From positions 1 through 64,000 of the forward strand of contig LYSV01000094.1 of the NCBI GenBank assembly GCA_001657315.1: a stretch of 64,000 bases of DNA, read 5' to 3'. Of this stretch, positions 27,965 through 37,096 are shown piece after piece. A model generated the notes under the pieces. That model worked only from the letters and a program-made list of their open reading frames with translations, searched no databases and was not told the DNA's origin. A program made the position numbers and the translations under genes. This DNA is from Flammeovirgaceae bacterium BBD 1991-12 (GTDB taxonomy: Bacteria; Bacteroidota; Bacteroidia; Cytophagales; Cyclobacteriaceae). How positions within the stretch are numbered: the stretch's first letter is position 1; each line of letters begins with the position of its first letter.

Positions 27965-28112
27965 TCGCGAGACGTCTTTATTCTCAAGGTCCATCCCCGG
28001 GTCTGTTTCTTGTTTGAGATTGGTTTCCGTTTTTGATTGTCATAGCTGTGTCTTTTGAACCAGTCTGTGGTATCTACTCTTTGTTTCAAAATGCCGGAAA
28101 GTCATCTCTCCA
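27965..28112 (+). ncRNA. ssrS: Probable 6S RNA
   Basis: This 186-bp gap between zapA and rny has no ORF but folds like 6S RNA. The closing stem GAGACGTCTTT (27969-27979) pairs with AAAGTCATCTC (28098-28108) at 9 of 11 positions. The apical stem GATTGGTTTC (28018-28027) pairs with GAACCAGTC (28057-28065), 8 bp plus one more after a bulge. They are separated by a large internal bubble of about 38 and 32 bases. Position downstream of zapA matches ssrS in many bacteria. 6S RNA mimics an open promoter and binds the main sigma-factor RNA polymerase. Ends are estimates. Confidence 0.6.
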
Positions 28113-28145
28113 TTCTTATTTAACTATAGATACAAAAATGAAGCG

Positions 28146-29714
28146 ATGGACTCATTAACGATTTACCTGGCGATCACGGGAGTGGTATCTCTGGGACTGG
28201 GTGTTTTTATAGGAAAAACACTAATTGCCAAAGCCAATAAAACCAAGGAACTCGAGCTGGAAGAAAAGGCGAGACTCATTATCAAGGAGGCTGAAATTTC
28301 GGCTGAAAATATCAAGAAAGACAAGATCCTCGAAGCAAAAGAGAAATTTCTAAAGTTAAAATCTGAATTTGAAGAGGAAGCTGCACGTAAAAAAAGTCAG
28401 ATCATCTCGAATGAAAACAAGCTCAAGCAAAGAGAACAACATCTTTCCAAGGAGTTCGAAAAAGCGAACAGAAAAGAATCGGAGCTTGAAGACCTGAAGG
28501 AAAAGCTTACCGCACAGCTTGAAATTGTAAATAAGAAAAAAACCGAGCTGGACAAATTCAATCAGCAGAAAGTTTCCATACTTGAAAAAATATCCAACCT
28601 CACTGCAGATGAGGCCCGCGAACAGCTAACTGAATCCATGAAAGGAGAAGCTGAATCACGAGCTTCGTCTTTCATTAAGGATATTATAGAAGAGGCAAAA
28701 CTCACTGCCACAAAAGAAGCAAAAAAGATAGTCGTGGAGACCATCCAGCGGACAGCTACTGAACACGCCATTGAAAACTGTGTATCTGTTTTCAATATTG
28801 AGAGCGACGATATAAAGGGCAAGATCATCGGCCGTGAGGGGAGAAACATTCGGGCACTGGAGGCTGCCACCGGTGTTGAGATAATCGTAGATGATACACC
28901 GGAAGCGATCATCATTTCCGGCTTCGATCCCGTACGCCGGGAGATCGCAAGATTATCACTACACAGGCTGGTAGTGGATGGTAGGATACACCCTGCACGA
29001 ATAGAGGAGATCGTGACCAAAACCCGGAAAAACATTGAAGAGGAAATCGTGGAGATTGGTGAGCGTACTGCGATTGATCTCGGTATTCATGGCCTGCATC
29101 CGGAGCTCATCAAAATGGTGGGAAGGATGCGTTTTAGATCCTCATACGGCCAAAACCTTCTACAGCACTCCAGAGAAGTAGCCAACCTGTGTGCTACCAT
29201 GGCTTCTGAAATTGGTATAAATCCCAAGCAGGCCAAACGTGCCGGACTTTTGCACGATATAGGTAAGGTATGGCCGGAAGAGCCGGAAAAACCGCATGCT
29301 ATCCTGGGCATGGAGCTGGCGAAAAAATACAAAGAACATCCCGTAGTTTGCAATGCCGTTGGCGCTCACCATGACGAAATAGAAATGACCAGTTTGATAG
29401 CTCCTATTGTTCAGGCATGTGATGCGGTATCGGGTGCACGGCCGGGAGCCAGACGAGAGGTTATGGAGAGCTATATAAAACGCCTGAAGGAGCTTGAAGA
29501 TCTCGCACTCGGCTTTGAAGGAGTGAACAAATGCTATGCAATACAGGCAGGAAGGGAGCTAAGGGTAATGGTAGATGCGGAGAGTGTAACCGATGACAGG
29601 GCCGGACAACTATCTTTTGACATTTCACAGAAAATAGAAAAGGACATGCAGTATCCCGGCCAGATCAAAGTTACTGTTATACGTGAAATGAGATCTGTCG
29701 CTTACGCAAAATAG
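28146..29714 (+). CDS. rny: Ribonuclease Y
   Basis: A 522-residue membrane-anchored endoribonuclease that starts mRNA decay. An N-terminal membrane helix (about 4-24) is followed by a long coiled coil (about 30-170), a KH RNA-binding domain (about 210-275, [27 protein letters not shown]) and an HD domain with the metal pair in [10 protein letters not shown] (about 370-380) and AVGAHHDE. Length matches Bacillus Rny. It follows the 6S RNA candidate and is convergent with the helicase gene. Confidence 0.96.
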   Translation: MDSLTIYLAITGVVSLGLGVFIGKTLIAKANKTKELELEEKARLIIKEAEISAENIKKDKILEAKEKFLKLKSEFEEEAARKKSQIISNENKLKQREQHLSKEFEKANRKESELEDLKEKLTAQLEIVNKKKTELDKFNQQKVSILEKISNLTADEAREQLTESMKGEAESRASSFIKDIIEEAKLTATKEAKKIVVETIQRTATEHAIENCVSVFNIESDDIKGKIIGREGRNIRALEAATGVEIIVDDTPEAIIISGFDPVRREIARLSLHRLVVDGRIHPARIEEIVTKTRKNIEEEIVEIGERTAIDLGIHGLHPELIKMVGRMRFRSSYGQNLLQHSREVANLCATMASEIGINPKQAKRAGLLHDIGKVWPEEPEKPHAILGMELAKKYKEHPVVCNAVGAHHDEIEMTSLIAPIVQACDAVSGARPGARREVMESYIKRLKELEDLALGFEGVNKCYAIQAGRELRVMVDAESVTDDRAGQLSFDISQKIEKDMQYPGQIKVTVIREMRSVAYAK

Positions 29715-29738
29715 TGGCAAGGTTGGCACGAAAAATTT

Positions 29739-31940
29739 TCAGGTTTCTTTCAATTCAAGGGACCTGAGATGTGCCAGAGCAAACCGTATGTCCCCGTAGG
29801 TGTACTCCTCCCCCAGCCTGCTTTTAATGTCGCCTGCATGGTGAACCTTTAGCAGTTTCTGCACCGTCAGGATATTTTCCAGTTTGTCTTCAGGCAGGAA
29901 TGTCTGGACTGGTAGAGTGCCATCAGCCACATATTTTGTCATATGCCCTTCTATGGTACCGCGAACCAACCCTCTTTCGCTGGCAATTTCATCGAGGTTC
30001 TTTCCTTCTTTAAAAAGGTTATAGGAAACTTCAGCAGTAGGTATTTTCTTTTCAGTCTCCGTAGCACTTCGAATAGTTTTTATTTCGCTACTGGAATTAA
30101 GCCGGGCCCGGGTCAGCATCCTGTTTTCCACGGCTTCTTCCAACAACAAATGTACCTTGATCACATTTTTTTGATATTTCTGAAACCATGCCTCTATTTC
30201 TTCGAGTTCTTTATTGTATCCTTTGATCTTCTTCCTTTTCTGTACTTCCTTTTTATGTGCATTTACTTTGGCTGCGAGGTTTTCAAGTAATGGAAGAAAA
30301 TATTCCCTGGCTTTCATCACCCGCTGACCAAGCCTTGGAAGGTAGTCCTCTGAAGTAGCCATAATCCCGTTTACCTGTCTTATAAATTTGTCGCCCACCT
30401 CTTTGAGAGGAAAGGTCTCATTGATCAACTCTACCGTCCACAACAGGTACTGCTGCTTTGCAGAGCGGTTTTCAGCCATGGTGAAGCTTTCTCTGTGCTT
30501 GTTAAGTTCTTTGACCAACGAGCCAAAATCAAATACCTGCTTTACATAAGCAGCCAGAAACTTCTTACGGTCAGTATTAAGACCACTTTTTAAGTTTTCC
30601 AATGAATCCTTCCTGCTGGAATACTCAATAACAGTTTCATTCGTTGCAAAAAACGACCTGTTAACAAGTGACGACAGTACAAGTCCGTCCAGAGAAGTCA
30701 ACCTTGATAGTGCCACATACATCTGCCCTGGGGCAAATACCTCAGAAAGATCCAAAATCGCTTTTTCAAAGGTCAGCCCCTGGCTTTTGTGGACAGTAAT
30801 AGCCCACGCCAGTTGCAGCGGATACTGACTAAAACTGCCAATGACCTTCTCCTCTATCTCATCGCTTTCCTTGTTATAGGTAAATCTGACATTCTCCCAC
30901 ACCAACTGTTCAACAAATATCTTCTCCCCATCCCCACACTGAACACTCAACCCCTCAGCCGAGATCTCAGAAACAACAGCCATTTTACCATTAAAAAAAC
31001 GCTGCTCACCCGATGGATCGTTTTTAATGAACATTACCTGTGCACCTTCCTTTAGTCCCAGTGTTTCTGCGGCGGGATACATGTTTTCCTGAAAATCTCC
31101 GGTAACGGTTGCCATAAAAGTGTGCAACGGTCTATCGAGCTTTTGAAGTTCGCTTTCGTTAATGGTGTCTGCCTTTCGATTGTGAGTGGTGATATGGATA
31201 TACCTATCTTCCGGCTCAGGCGAAAAATCGCTATTGTATTTGGCATTGAGCAGATCTATATCTTCTGAAGACAACCTGTTGTTACGCAACCTGTTAAGCA
31301 GATCAATAAACTGCTGGTCCGATTGACGATAAATCCTATCCAGCTCAATATGAACCGGAGGTTGCTCCTGAAGTGCTCTGGCCGAGAAGAAAAATGCACT
31401 CGAATAATACTTCGAAAGATAGTTCCATTCTTCATTTTTCACCACCGGAGGAAGCTGTAGAAGGTCACCTATAAACAGAATCTGTACTCCTCCAAAAGGT
31501 TCGGACCTTCTGTATCTTATATGCCTGAGAATAAGATCAATACAATCCAACAAATCTGCACGCAGCATGCTTACCTCATCAATGACCAACAGCTCCAGCT
31601 CCCGAATGAGCCGGCGCTTATATTTGTTGAGCTGTAGCCTTGACAACACTGATTTGGGAGTATTGAAACGCTCACCGGATTCCAGACCGGGTGCAACATT
31701 TTCCGGCAGGAAAGAGCCGAAGGGCAGTTGGAACAAAGAATGCAGCGTGACCCCTCCCGCGTTAATGGCGGCGATACCCGTTGGCGCTGCTACAACAGCG
31801 TTTTTATAGGTAAGGTCCCTTATCGTGGTCAGAAAAGTGGTTTTCCCCGTCCCCGCCTTACCGGTCAAAAAAACATGCCGGTGTGTAGTATTTACGTATT
31901 TGGCTGCTAATTCAGCAAGTTCATTAAAAACAGGGGGCAT
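29739..31940 (-). CDS. Pif1/RecD2-like helicase with C-terminal helix-turn-helix
   Basis: A 733-residue superfamily 1B DNA helicase. Walker A FLTGKAGTGKTTFL (about 25-38), VVAAPTGIAAINAGG, Walker B LLVIDEVSMLRADLLD, FIGDLLQLPPV and the motif VI-like WAITVHKSQGLTFEKAILDL are visible. The C-terminal third is coiled-coil and basic, ending in a HTH_40-like winged helix (LFKEGKNLDEIASERGLVRGTIEGHMTKYVADG). This domain order is frequent in Bacteroidota. It probably unwinds unusual DNA structures; the exact task is unknown. Its ATG is followed upstream by an AT-rich patch. Confidence 0.9.
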   Translation of the reverse strand: MPPVFNELAELAAKYVNTTHRHVFLTGKAGTGKTTFLTTIRDLTYKNAVVAAPTGIAAINAGGVTLHSLFQLPFGSFLPENVAPGLESGERFNTPKSVLSRLQLNKYKRRLIRELELLVIDEVSMLRADLLDCIDLILRHIRYRRSEPFGGVQILFIGDLLQLPPVVKNEEWNYLSKYYSSAFFFSARALQEQPPVHIELDRIYRQSDQQFIDLLNRLRNNRLSSEDIDLLNAKYNSDFSPEPEDRYIHITTHNRKADTINESELQKLDRPLHTFMATVTGDFQENMYPAAETLGLKEGAQVMFIKNDPSGEQRFFNGKMAVVSEISAEGLSVQCGDGEKIFVEQLVWENVRFTYNKESDEIEEKVIGSFSQYPLQLAWAITVHKSQGLTFEKAILDLSEVFAPGQMYVALSRLTSLDGLVLSSLVNRSFFATNETVIEYSSRKDSLENLKSGLNTDRKKFLAAYVKQVFDFGSLVKELNKHRESFTMAENRSAKQQYLLWTVELINETFPLKEVGDKFIRQVNGIMATSEDYLPRLGQRVMKAREYFLPLLENLAAKVNAHKKEVQKRKKIKGYNKELEEIEAWFQKYQKNVIKVHLLLEEAVENRMLTRARLNSSSEIKTIRSATETEKKIPTAEVSYNLFKEGKNLDEIASERGLVRGTIEGHMTKYVADGTLPVQTFLPEDKLENILTVQKLLKVHHAGDIKSRLGEEYTYGDIRFALAHLRSLELKET

Positions 31941-32233
31941 GCTCGTATGTTAGCCTGACTTATGTTTTTAAAGATAGTCAATTCCCGTTAGTTGCCTATT
32001 CTTAAATTCAATCATTAGCTAGCATATGTATCGGATTCTTTCGGGAAAATGCAACGACCAGAACTGAATTTTGCATCTCGTTGCGTTCTATTCAATATAT
32101 TATCTGAACTTCAAAAGTTTCTACAAGAGCGTATTTGAACTGTTTCCTATTTTTTTTGTTTATTTGATATACTTTTTATTAATATAATCTTTCTTCTTTT
32201 TATAATTTTACTGAAGGTTTTAGAGTAGAACAA

Positions 32234-32746
32234 GTGGTTTCTCAGGCAATAAATAATAACCAAAGTGAATACTTTGATCTGTTCCAATATGCAGATCAGA
32301 CTCTACGAAACACCTTCGGATTTCTTGGCAAAATAAGAGACCTGTTTCTTGGTGTAATTGCCATGATTGCTGTTGGATTTCTCAGCATTCCACTTTTTTT
32401 TGTCCTTATTCTTTTAATAAGATATGGCTTGAATAAGCTTGCTCAATTGAATATGAGTTACTTATCCGATATTAAAAATAAGGAAGAAAGAGAATTGATG
32501 GTAGATTATCTGGAATTTGAAAAAATCTATGATCGTTTAAATAAGGTCAATAAAGAACTGTTATCATCTTCCAATAAAAAAAAATATTTAAGCCTTTTCC
32601 AAGGGCCTTGGGATAAGGCTTTTGATTCTCAAAAGGAATTGGTTGAGCAAATCCAAAGAAAAGTATATCCTGATTTGCATAAAGACCCATCAGACAACCA
32701 ATTGAAAAGGTTGGTAGAGACTTACAAGGGCCTTGATCTTACCTAA
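32234..32746 (+). CDS. Unknown membrane protein in AT-rich patch
   Basis: A 170-residue protein from a GTG start with no recognised domain. It has one long or two short adjacent membrane helices (about 39-68, LGVIAMIAVGFLSIPLFFVLILLIRYGL) between an N-terminal helix and a charged cytosolic C-terminal coiled region (about 80-165). Its codons are clearly more AT-rich than those of its neighbours, as is the 290-bp upstream region, suggesting recent arrival. It overlaps the convergent PemK-like gene by 4 bases. A role as partner or target of that toxin is only speculation. Confidence 0.6.
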   Translation: MVSQAINNNQSEYFDLFQYADQTLRNTFGFLGKIRDLFLGVIAMIAVGFLSIPLFFVLILLIRYGLNKLAQLNMSYLSDIKNKEERELMVDYLEFEKIYDRLNKVNKELLSSSNKKKYLSLFQGPWDKAFDSQKELVEQIQRKVYPDLHKDPSDNQLKRLVETYKGLDLT

Positions 32747-33099
32747 GGTCTTTCAATATTGTTCTCGTCACACAAAAGATCAATCCTTTCCAATATTTTT
32801 TCAGGACAAAATCCCATCAATTTTCTAATATCCGATCTTTGTACTTTTATAATTCCATTTGACAAATTAATAAAGCTGTCTTTAGTAAGATGCATTATTT
32901 TTCCTTCGTATGAATCCTTTTCTACCCATATACCAACGTTAGTCTTTCGCCGATCTGTCCCTGTGATCATTATATGATAATAATCCTCTCCAATAACATC
33001 GTAAATGATAACGGGGCGCTCCTTCCAGCTATATGATCCATCATCATTTTCCCACGCAACAATAGCCCATACAACATCTCCACGATTATAATAAGCCAT
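32743..33099 (-). CDS. PemK/MazF-like toxin family protein, no antitoxin gene seen
   Basis: A 118-residue SH3-like barrel protein. YNRGDVVWAIVAWENDDGSYSWKERPVIIYDV and HIMITGTDRR fit the PemK/MazF start (GDV, then RPV) and central strand, and IIKVQRSDIRKLMG is the usual C-terminal strand and helix. Family toxins are ribosome-independent mRNA interferases. No antitoxin-sized gene lies upstream (239 bp to ftsZ) or downstream, so it may be solitary or a non-toxic relative. It has its own TAGATTTG -7 box. It is AT-rich like the convergent neighbour. Confidence 0.72.
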   Translation of the reverse strand: MAYYNRGDVVWAIVAWENDDGSYSWKERPVIIYDVIGEDYYHIMITGTDRRKTNVGIWVEKDSYEGKIMHLTKDSFINLSNGIIKVQRSDIRKLMGFCPEKILERIDLLCDENNIERP

Positions 33100-33103
33100 A
33101 TTA

Positions 33104-33111
33104 CAAATCTA
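33104..33111 (-). promoter_or_regulatory. -7 promoter box of the PemK-like gene
   Basis: The minus strand reads TAGATTTG, an exact TAnnTTTG match, five bases before the ATG, with a T-rich stretch 19 bases upstream. The transcript would be nearly leaderless. Confidence 0.4.
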
Positions 33112-33190
33112 ATTTCCGGATCAACAATTAAAAATTTCCAGACCATTAAAGGGTTTTATTGACTTTTTAAACAAGCGTGGGGTCATAGAC

Positions 33191-33222
33191 AAAAAAGCCC
33201 CCATGGCGCACCATGGGGGCTT
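33191..33222 (-). terminator. Terminator of the dcw cluster after ftsZ
   Basis: On the minus strand AAGCCCCCATGG and CCATGGGGGCTT form a perfect 12-bp stem around a TGCG loop, continuing into a T-run (TTTTTT). It closes the division cluster. Confidence 0.92.
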
Positions 33223-33234
33223 AGCTGAAAAAAT

Positions 33235-33324
33235 ATTGACATCTAAGTACCGGCCAAAAAATTTACAACCAACAACCACTACGAATTTGGAATGTAAGCC
33301 GGTTTAAGTACTACAGATGTCAAT
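33235..33324 (-). ncRNA. Long imperfect fold-back in the ftsZ 3' UTR
   Basis: ATTGACATCT (33235-33244) and AGATGTCAAT (33315-33324) are perfect 10-bp inverted repeats. Inside them AGTAC pairs with GTACT and a CCGGC core pairs with GCCGG, giving an extended interrupted stem of about 90 bases. It lies between the ftsZ stop and the terminator. It could be an RNA structure that protects the 3' end or a small RNA released from the message. No ORF is present. Confidence 0.4.
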
Positions 33325-33338
33325 CAGGACCGTTATAA

Positions 33339-34874
33339 TCAATCCACATTGTCATGAAGAAATTTATTGTTACCCAGTATCTGGTTATCATCATTCAAAT
33401 TATACTTTGAAACGTGAGGCTCCGATGAATGTGGAACATTCTGTAGCTTCACGTCCTTTCTCAGATATGCAGGAACATCCAGTTTTTCCTTGAATTCATC
33501 AGCATTCATCTCTGCTTTGTTCAGCCCCCTTAACTTCTGCAGTCTCTCCTGCGCCCTCTGCTGCAATCTGTCCCTGGTGTTCTTAATATCCATCATACCC
33601 TGGTCGTTGATATGTTGGTCAGCATTGTCCTCATCCAGTATCTCAAATTCTTCCTCCAGCTCCGAAAACAGGCCGTCTTCTCCCATGTCATCCTCCTGAT
33701 TTTGGCTGACCGGACTGGTGAACGAATAACCTCTGTCAGGTACAGGAGGTTTATCCTGCTCATCAGGTCTGATATCTCTTTTCACAATCTCCTCGGAATG
33801 GTTTACCGAGTTGTCCATCTCAAAAAGTCCGATCTGCTGATTGGACTCCAGGTTGTAGACTGTTTTGCCTTCGTCCTCCCGGGATGTGGATGCAATGGTG
33901 CTATTGTCAAAACCAGTGGCAATAACGGTCACCCTTATGCTATCTTCGAGGTTGGGGTCCACACCATGGCCAAAGATCACCTCAGCGTCATCTCCGGCCT
34001 GATCCTGGATGTATTCTGTGATCTCTGTGAGTTCATCCATTTGCAGCTCGGCCTTTTCACCGGAGATGATGGACAGCAGTATTTTCTGAGCACCGAGAAT
34101 ATCCCGATTGTCCAGCAATGGCGATGCAAGTGCCTCCTCAGCAGCCTTTCTGGCTCTGTTCTCACCTTTTGTCTGTGCTGACCCCATTACGGCGGCACCG
34201 GCGTTGTACATGACCGTCTTCACATCCTGAAAGTCCACATTTACATATCCTGCCACAGTTATGATCTCGGCTATACCCTTGGCAGCGGTAGTCAGCACAT
34301 TATCTGCCTGCGCAAAGGCACTACCGATGGACAGGTTGCCATGTATCTCCCGTAGTTTATCATTGAGGATCACCAGCACTGTATCACAATTGGACTTGAG
34401 TTCGTCGATACCCTGCTGTGCCTGGGCCATCTTTTTCTTACCCTCAAAACCAAAAGGGGCTGTAACGATACCCACAGTAAGAATGTCCATTTCCCTGGCT
34501 ATCTTGGCAATGACCGGGGCGGCTCCTGTTCCGGTACCGCCTCCCATGCCTGCGGTTATAAAGACCATTTTGGTATCATTACCCAGGAGATCACGGATGT
34601 CTTCCCGGCTTTCCAACGCTGCATTTTTCCCTACTTCAGGGTTGGCTCCCGCACCCAATCCTTCTGTCAGGTTCACTCCTATCTGAAGCTTGCCCGGCAC
34701 AGCACTGCATTTCAGCGCCTGCGAATCGGTATTACACACTATGAACTCGACATCCTTGATGCCTTGATTGAACATGTGGTTGACTGCATTGCTACCACCG
34801 CCACCTATACCGATCACCTTTATGATCGATTTATGGTGCTTCGGCAAATCGAATTTATACGCATTTTCAGTCAT
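33339..34874 (-). CDS. ftsZ: Cell division protein FtsZ
   Basis: The tubulin-like GTPase that forms the Z-ring. The GTP-binding GGGTGTG motif is at 111-117 and the T7 loop NVDFQDVKTVM near 210. The 511-residue length exceeds the usual 380-400 because of a long acidic linker (about 330-460). LDVPAYLRKDV near 467 resembles the FtsA/ZipA-binding C-terminal peptide, but another 35 residues follow it, a feature of Bacteroidota FtsZ. It is the last gene of the dcw cluster, 66 bases after ftsA. Confidence 0.97.
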   Translation of the reverse strand: MTENAYKFDLPKHHKSIIKVIGIGGGGSNAVNHMFNQGIKDVEFIVCNTDSQALKCSAVPGKLQIGVNLTEGLGAGANPEVGKNAALESREDIRDLLGNDTKMVFITAGMGGGTGTGAAPVIAKIAREMDILTVGIVTAPFGFEGKKKMAQAQQGIDELKSNCDTVLVILNDKLREIHGNLSIGSAFAQADNVLTTAAKGIAEIITVAGYVNVDFQDVKTVMYNAGAAVMGSAQTKGENRARKAAEEALASPLLDNRDILGAQKILLSIISGEKAELQMDELTEITEYIQDQAGDDAEVIFGHGVDPNLEDSIRVTVIATGFDNSTIASTSREDEGKTVYNLESNQQIGLFEMDNSVNHSEEIVKRDIRPDEQDKPPVPDRGYSFTSPVSQNQEDDMGEDGLFSELEEEFEILDEDNADQHINDQGMMDIKNTRDRLQQRAQERLQKLRGLNKAEMNADEFKEKLDVPAYLRKDVKLQNVPHSSEPHVSKYNLNDDNQILGNNKFLHDNVD

Positions 34875-34940
34875 AACTATTTTTTTTAGTGGTTGTCATT
34901 TTTTTGGCTTCTCATCTTTCACATCTGGCTTTCTGCCGAA

Positions 34941-36245
34941 TCAGTAATCTCCCTTTCCATCAAAATCATCGATGAGTAGCCCCTTGGTCTTGTTCAGGAT
35001 CTTGGAGAAAAAGTCCCCCGCAGATTCTCTTTTCCTTGTCAAATGGCCTTTGCCACTTTCACGGGACTCATTATAGCGATTTTCACGCTCATCCAACGCC
35101 CGGAAACCGGACAGTACCAACCCTACGGAAGTGGCGTACATAGGACTCTTCACGGCATCCATTTTGCTTCTGCCCAAATGCTCATTGGGATAACCGATCC
35201 GGGCATCCATCCCGGTCATATATTCCACAAGTTGCTTCAGGCTATTGAGCTGAGAGCCTCCTCCTGTGATCACTATACCCCCGGCCATCCGGTTCTCGTA
35301 ACCCGAGGTGATAATCTCGGTATGGGCGAGCTCGATGATCTCTTCCATCCTGGCCTCAATAATATGCGCAAGGTTCTTAACAGAGATCTCCTTGGGAGCA
35401 CGATTCCTCAGACCTGGGATGGAAACAATTTCATTTGGACTTGCTTCCTCAGCTATGGCCTTGCCAAACTTTGTCTTCAGCAATTCGGCCTGGTGCTGCA
35501 TTACCATACAGCCCTGCTTTATGTCTGATGTAATGATATTGCCTCCAAAAGGAATGACAGCCGTGTGCCGGATGATGTTATCATGGAAAATGGCAATATC
35601 GGTGGTACCTCCACCTATATCCACCAGGCAGATCCCTGCCTCTTTTTCTTCATCACTCAGTACTGCCAAACTTGATGCCAGCGGCTCAAGGATCAGGTTT
35701 TCAATCTCCAACCCGGCCCTTCTCACACATTTATTAATATTATTGATCGCGTTGGTCTGTGCAGTGATCACATGAAAATCCGCTTCAAGCTTAACACCTG
35801 ACATCCCCACAGGATCCTTGATGCCATCCTCATAATCCACCGTATAATCCTGTGGCATTACATGAATGATCTCGCTGCCGGGAGGTATTACTATGCGGTA
35901 CATATCATTGGTCAGGCGATTGATATCCTCAATGGTGATCTCGTCATCATTGGAATCACGGGTGATACTGCCATGATGTATGGAACTCTTAATATGCTGG
36001 CCGGCAATACCCACATTCACCACCCGTATATCGATCCCTGACTGATCTTCTGCCTCTCTTACTGCCTTTTCTATGGCAGCCACCGTTTTGTCAATGTTCG
36101 TTACAATGCCCCGGATAACACCATCCGACTCTGCTTTCCCCATCCCCAGGACCTCAAGCTTTCCAAATTCATTCTTGCGTCCTACGATCGCGCAGATCTT
36201 GGTGGTCCCGATGTCAAGTCCTACTACGATTTTATCACTTTCCAT
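34941..36245 (-). CDS. ftsA: Cell division protein FtsA
   Basis: An actin-fold protein that tethers FtsZ to the membrane. VVGLDIGTTKICAIVG at residues 7-22 is the first phosphate motif; VDIGGGTTDIAIF and GGIVITGGGSQL are the second phosphate and adenosine motifs. The SHS2 1C domain lies about 85-165. Length is 434. The C-terminus is a basic amphipathic segment (FFSKILNKTKGLLIDDF) that likely binds membrane. It lies between ftsQ and ftsZ as in most dcw clusters. Confidence 0.97.
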   Translation of the reverse strand: MESDKIVVGLDIGTTKICAIVGRKNEFGKLEVLGMGKAESDGVIRGIVTNIDKTVAAIEKAVREAEDQSGIDIRVVNVGIAGQHIKSSIHHGSITRDSNDDEITIEDINRLTNDMYRIVIPPGSEIIHVMPQDYTVDYEDGIKDPVGMSGVKLEADFHVITAQTNAINNINKCVRRAGLEIENLILEPLASSLAVLSDEEKEAGICLVDIGGGTTDIAIFHDNIIRHTAVIPFGGNIITSDIKQGCMVMQHQAELLKTKFGKAIAEEASPNEIVSIPGLRNRAPKEISVKNLAHIIEARMEEIIELAHTEIITSGYENRMAGGIVITGGGSQLNSLKQLVEYMTGMDARIGYPNEHLGRSKMDAVKSPMYATSVGLVLSGFRALDERENRYNESRESGKGHLTRKRESAGDFFSKILNKTKGLLIDDFDGKGDY

Positions 36246-36331
36246 GGTTGTAAATTATTTTTTAGTGTTAGTGGTTGTTATATAGTCGTTACTCTTTGGT
36301 CTTTCGTTATTTATTACAGGTATAAGAGCCA

Positions 36332-37096
36332 TCATTCTGCTATGATCTGATCCTTATACTTCAAATTCACCCTGCCGTATACATTCCATCCTTTACGGGG
36401 CAGGACCTGCCTGTAAAATATTTTCAACCTTCTGAACTTGTCTTCAATATTTTCAGGTTTTCCAAATTCCACCAGTTGCTTGGTTACCTGTGGATAAATG
36501 GTAATGTTCATCCTTTTATCAATGTCGAGTTCTGCAACCTGGGCCCTCCAGAATTTATCCTGATATATAAATTTCAGCAACCTGAATAATTGCCGGCCTT
36601 CCCCGGTTTCAGTCAGGTCATTTTTGACCAGCTCAGCAGTGTACTCGCCAGTGATGAGTATTGTTCTTGTTGTGAAGCCGGAAGATACCGGTAAAACAGA
36701 CCCATCGAGGGTAATGAAAGCATCAGTTCCATTGTTCTGTATAACCCTTGCGAAAGGTCTTCTTAACTCAGCATTTACAATTATGTTACCCTTAAGGTCC
36801 TTATAGATCTCCGCACTTTTGATGAACCGTTCCTCTTTCACCCGCTCTTCGATCTGCTTTAAGTTCAGATCCATGAAGCTTGTACCTTTTATTACATAGG
36901 CTCCATTATCCGTCATCAAAGCTGTGATGTCCTGCTCATCTATATAAAAATTGTCATGTTGGTTTCCAATATGGATCATAATGTCCAGGCAATGATCGTC
37001 CTTTCGTCTACTTTCCGTAAAGGCAATAGTAGCACACATTACTATCGATATGATCGCTATGGTCACGGATCGTTTACTTTTCACCCTAATCTGCAT
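36332..37096 (-). CDS. ftsQ: Cell division protein FtsQ
   Basis: A 254-residue bitopic inner-membrane protein of the FtsQLB complex. It has a short basic cytoplasmic start, one membrane helix (about 10-28), a POTRA-like region (about 40-110, DEQDITALMTDNGAYVIKGTSF) and a beta domain. Sequence identity to distant FtsQ is low, so the call rests on topology, size and position between murC and ftsA. Its ATG overlaps the murC stop by 11 bases. Confidence 0.9.
   Translation of the reverse strand: MQIRVKSKRSVTIAIISIVMCATIAFTESRRKDDHCLDIMIHIGNQHDNFYIDEQDITALMTDNGAYVIKGTSFMDLNLKQIEERVKEERFIKSAEIYKDLKGNIIVNAELRRPFARVIQNNGTDAFITLDGSVLPVSSGFTTRTILITGEYTAELVKNDLTETGEGRQLFRLLKFIYQDKFWRAQVAELDIDKRMNITIYPQVTKQLVEFGKPENIEDKFRRLKIFYRQVLPRKGWNVYGRVNLKYKDQIIAE

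Noticed and set aside
32048-32087. Inverted repeat AATGCAACGA / TCGTTGCGTT as a terminator or insertion-sequence end
   Set aside because: No T-run and no transposase or target duplication; kept only as part of the AT-rich patch finding.
33100-33190. Possible antitoxin gene upstream of the PemK-like gene
   Set aside because: Only a 21-codon ORF exists on the minus strand, with no antitoxin-like features.
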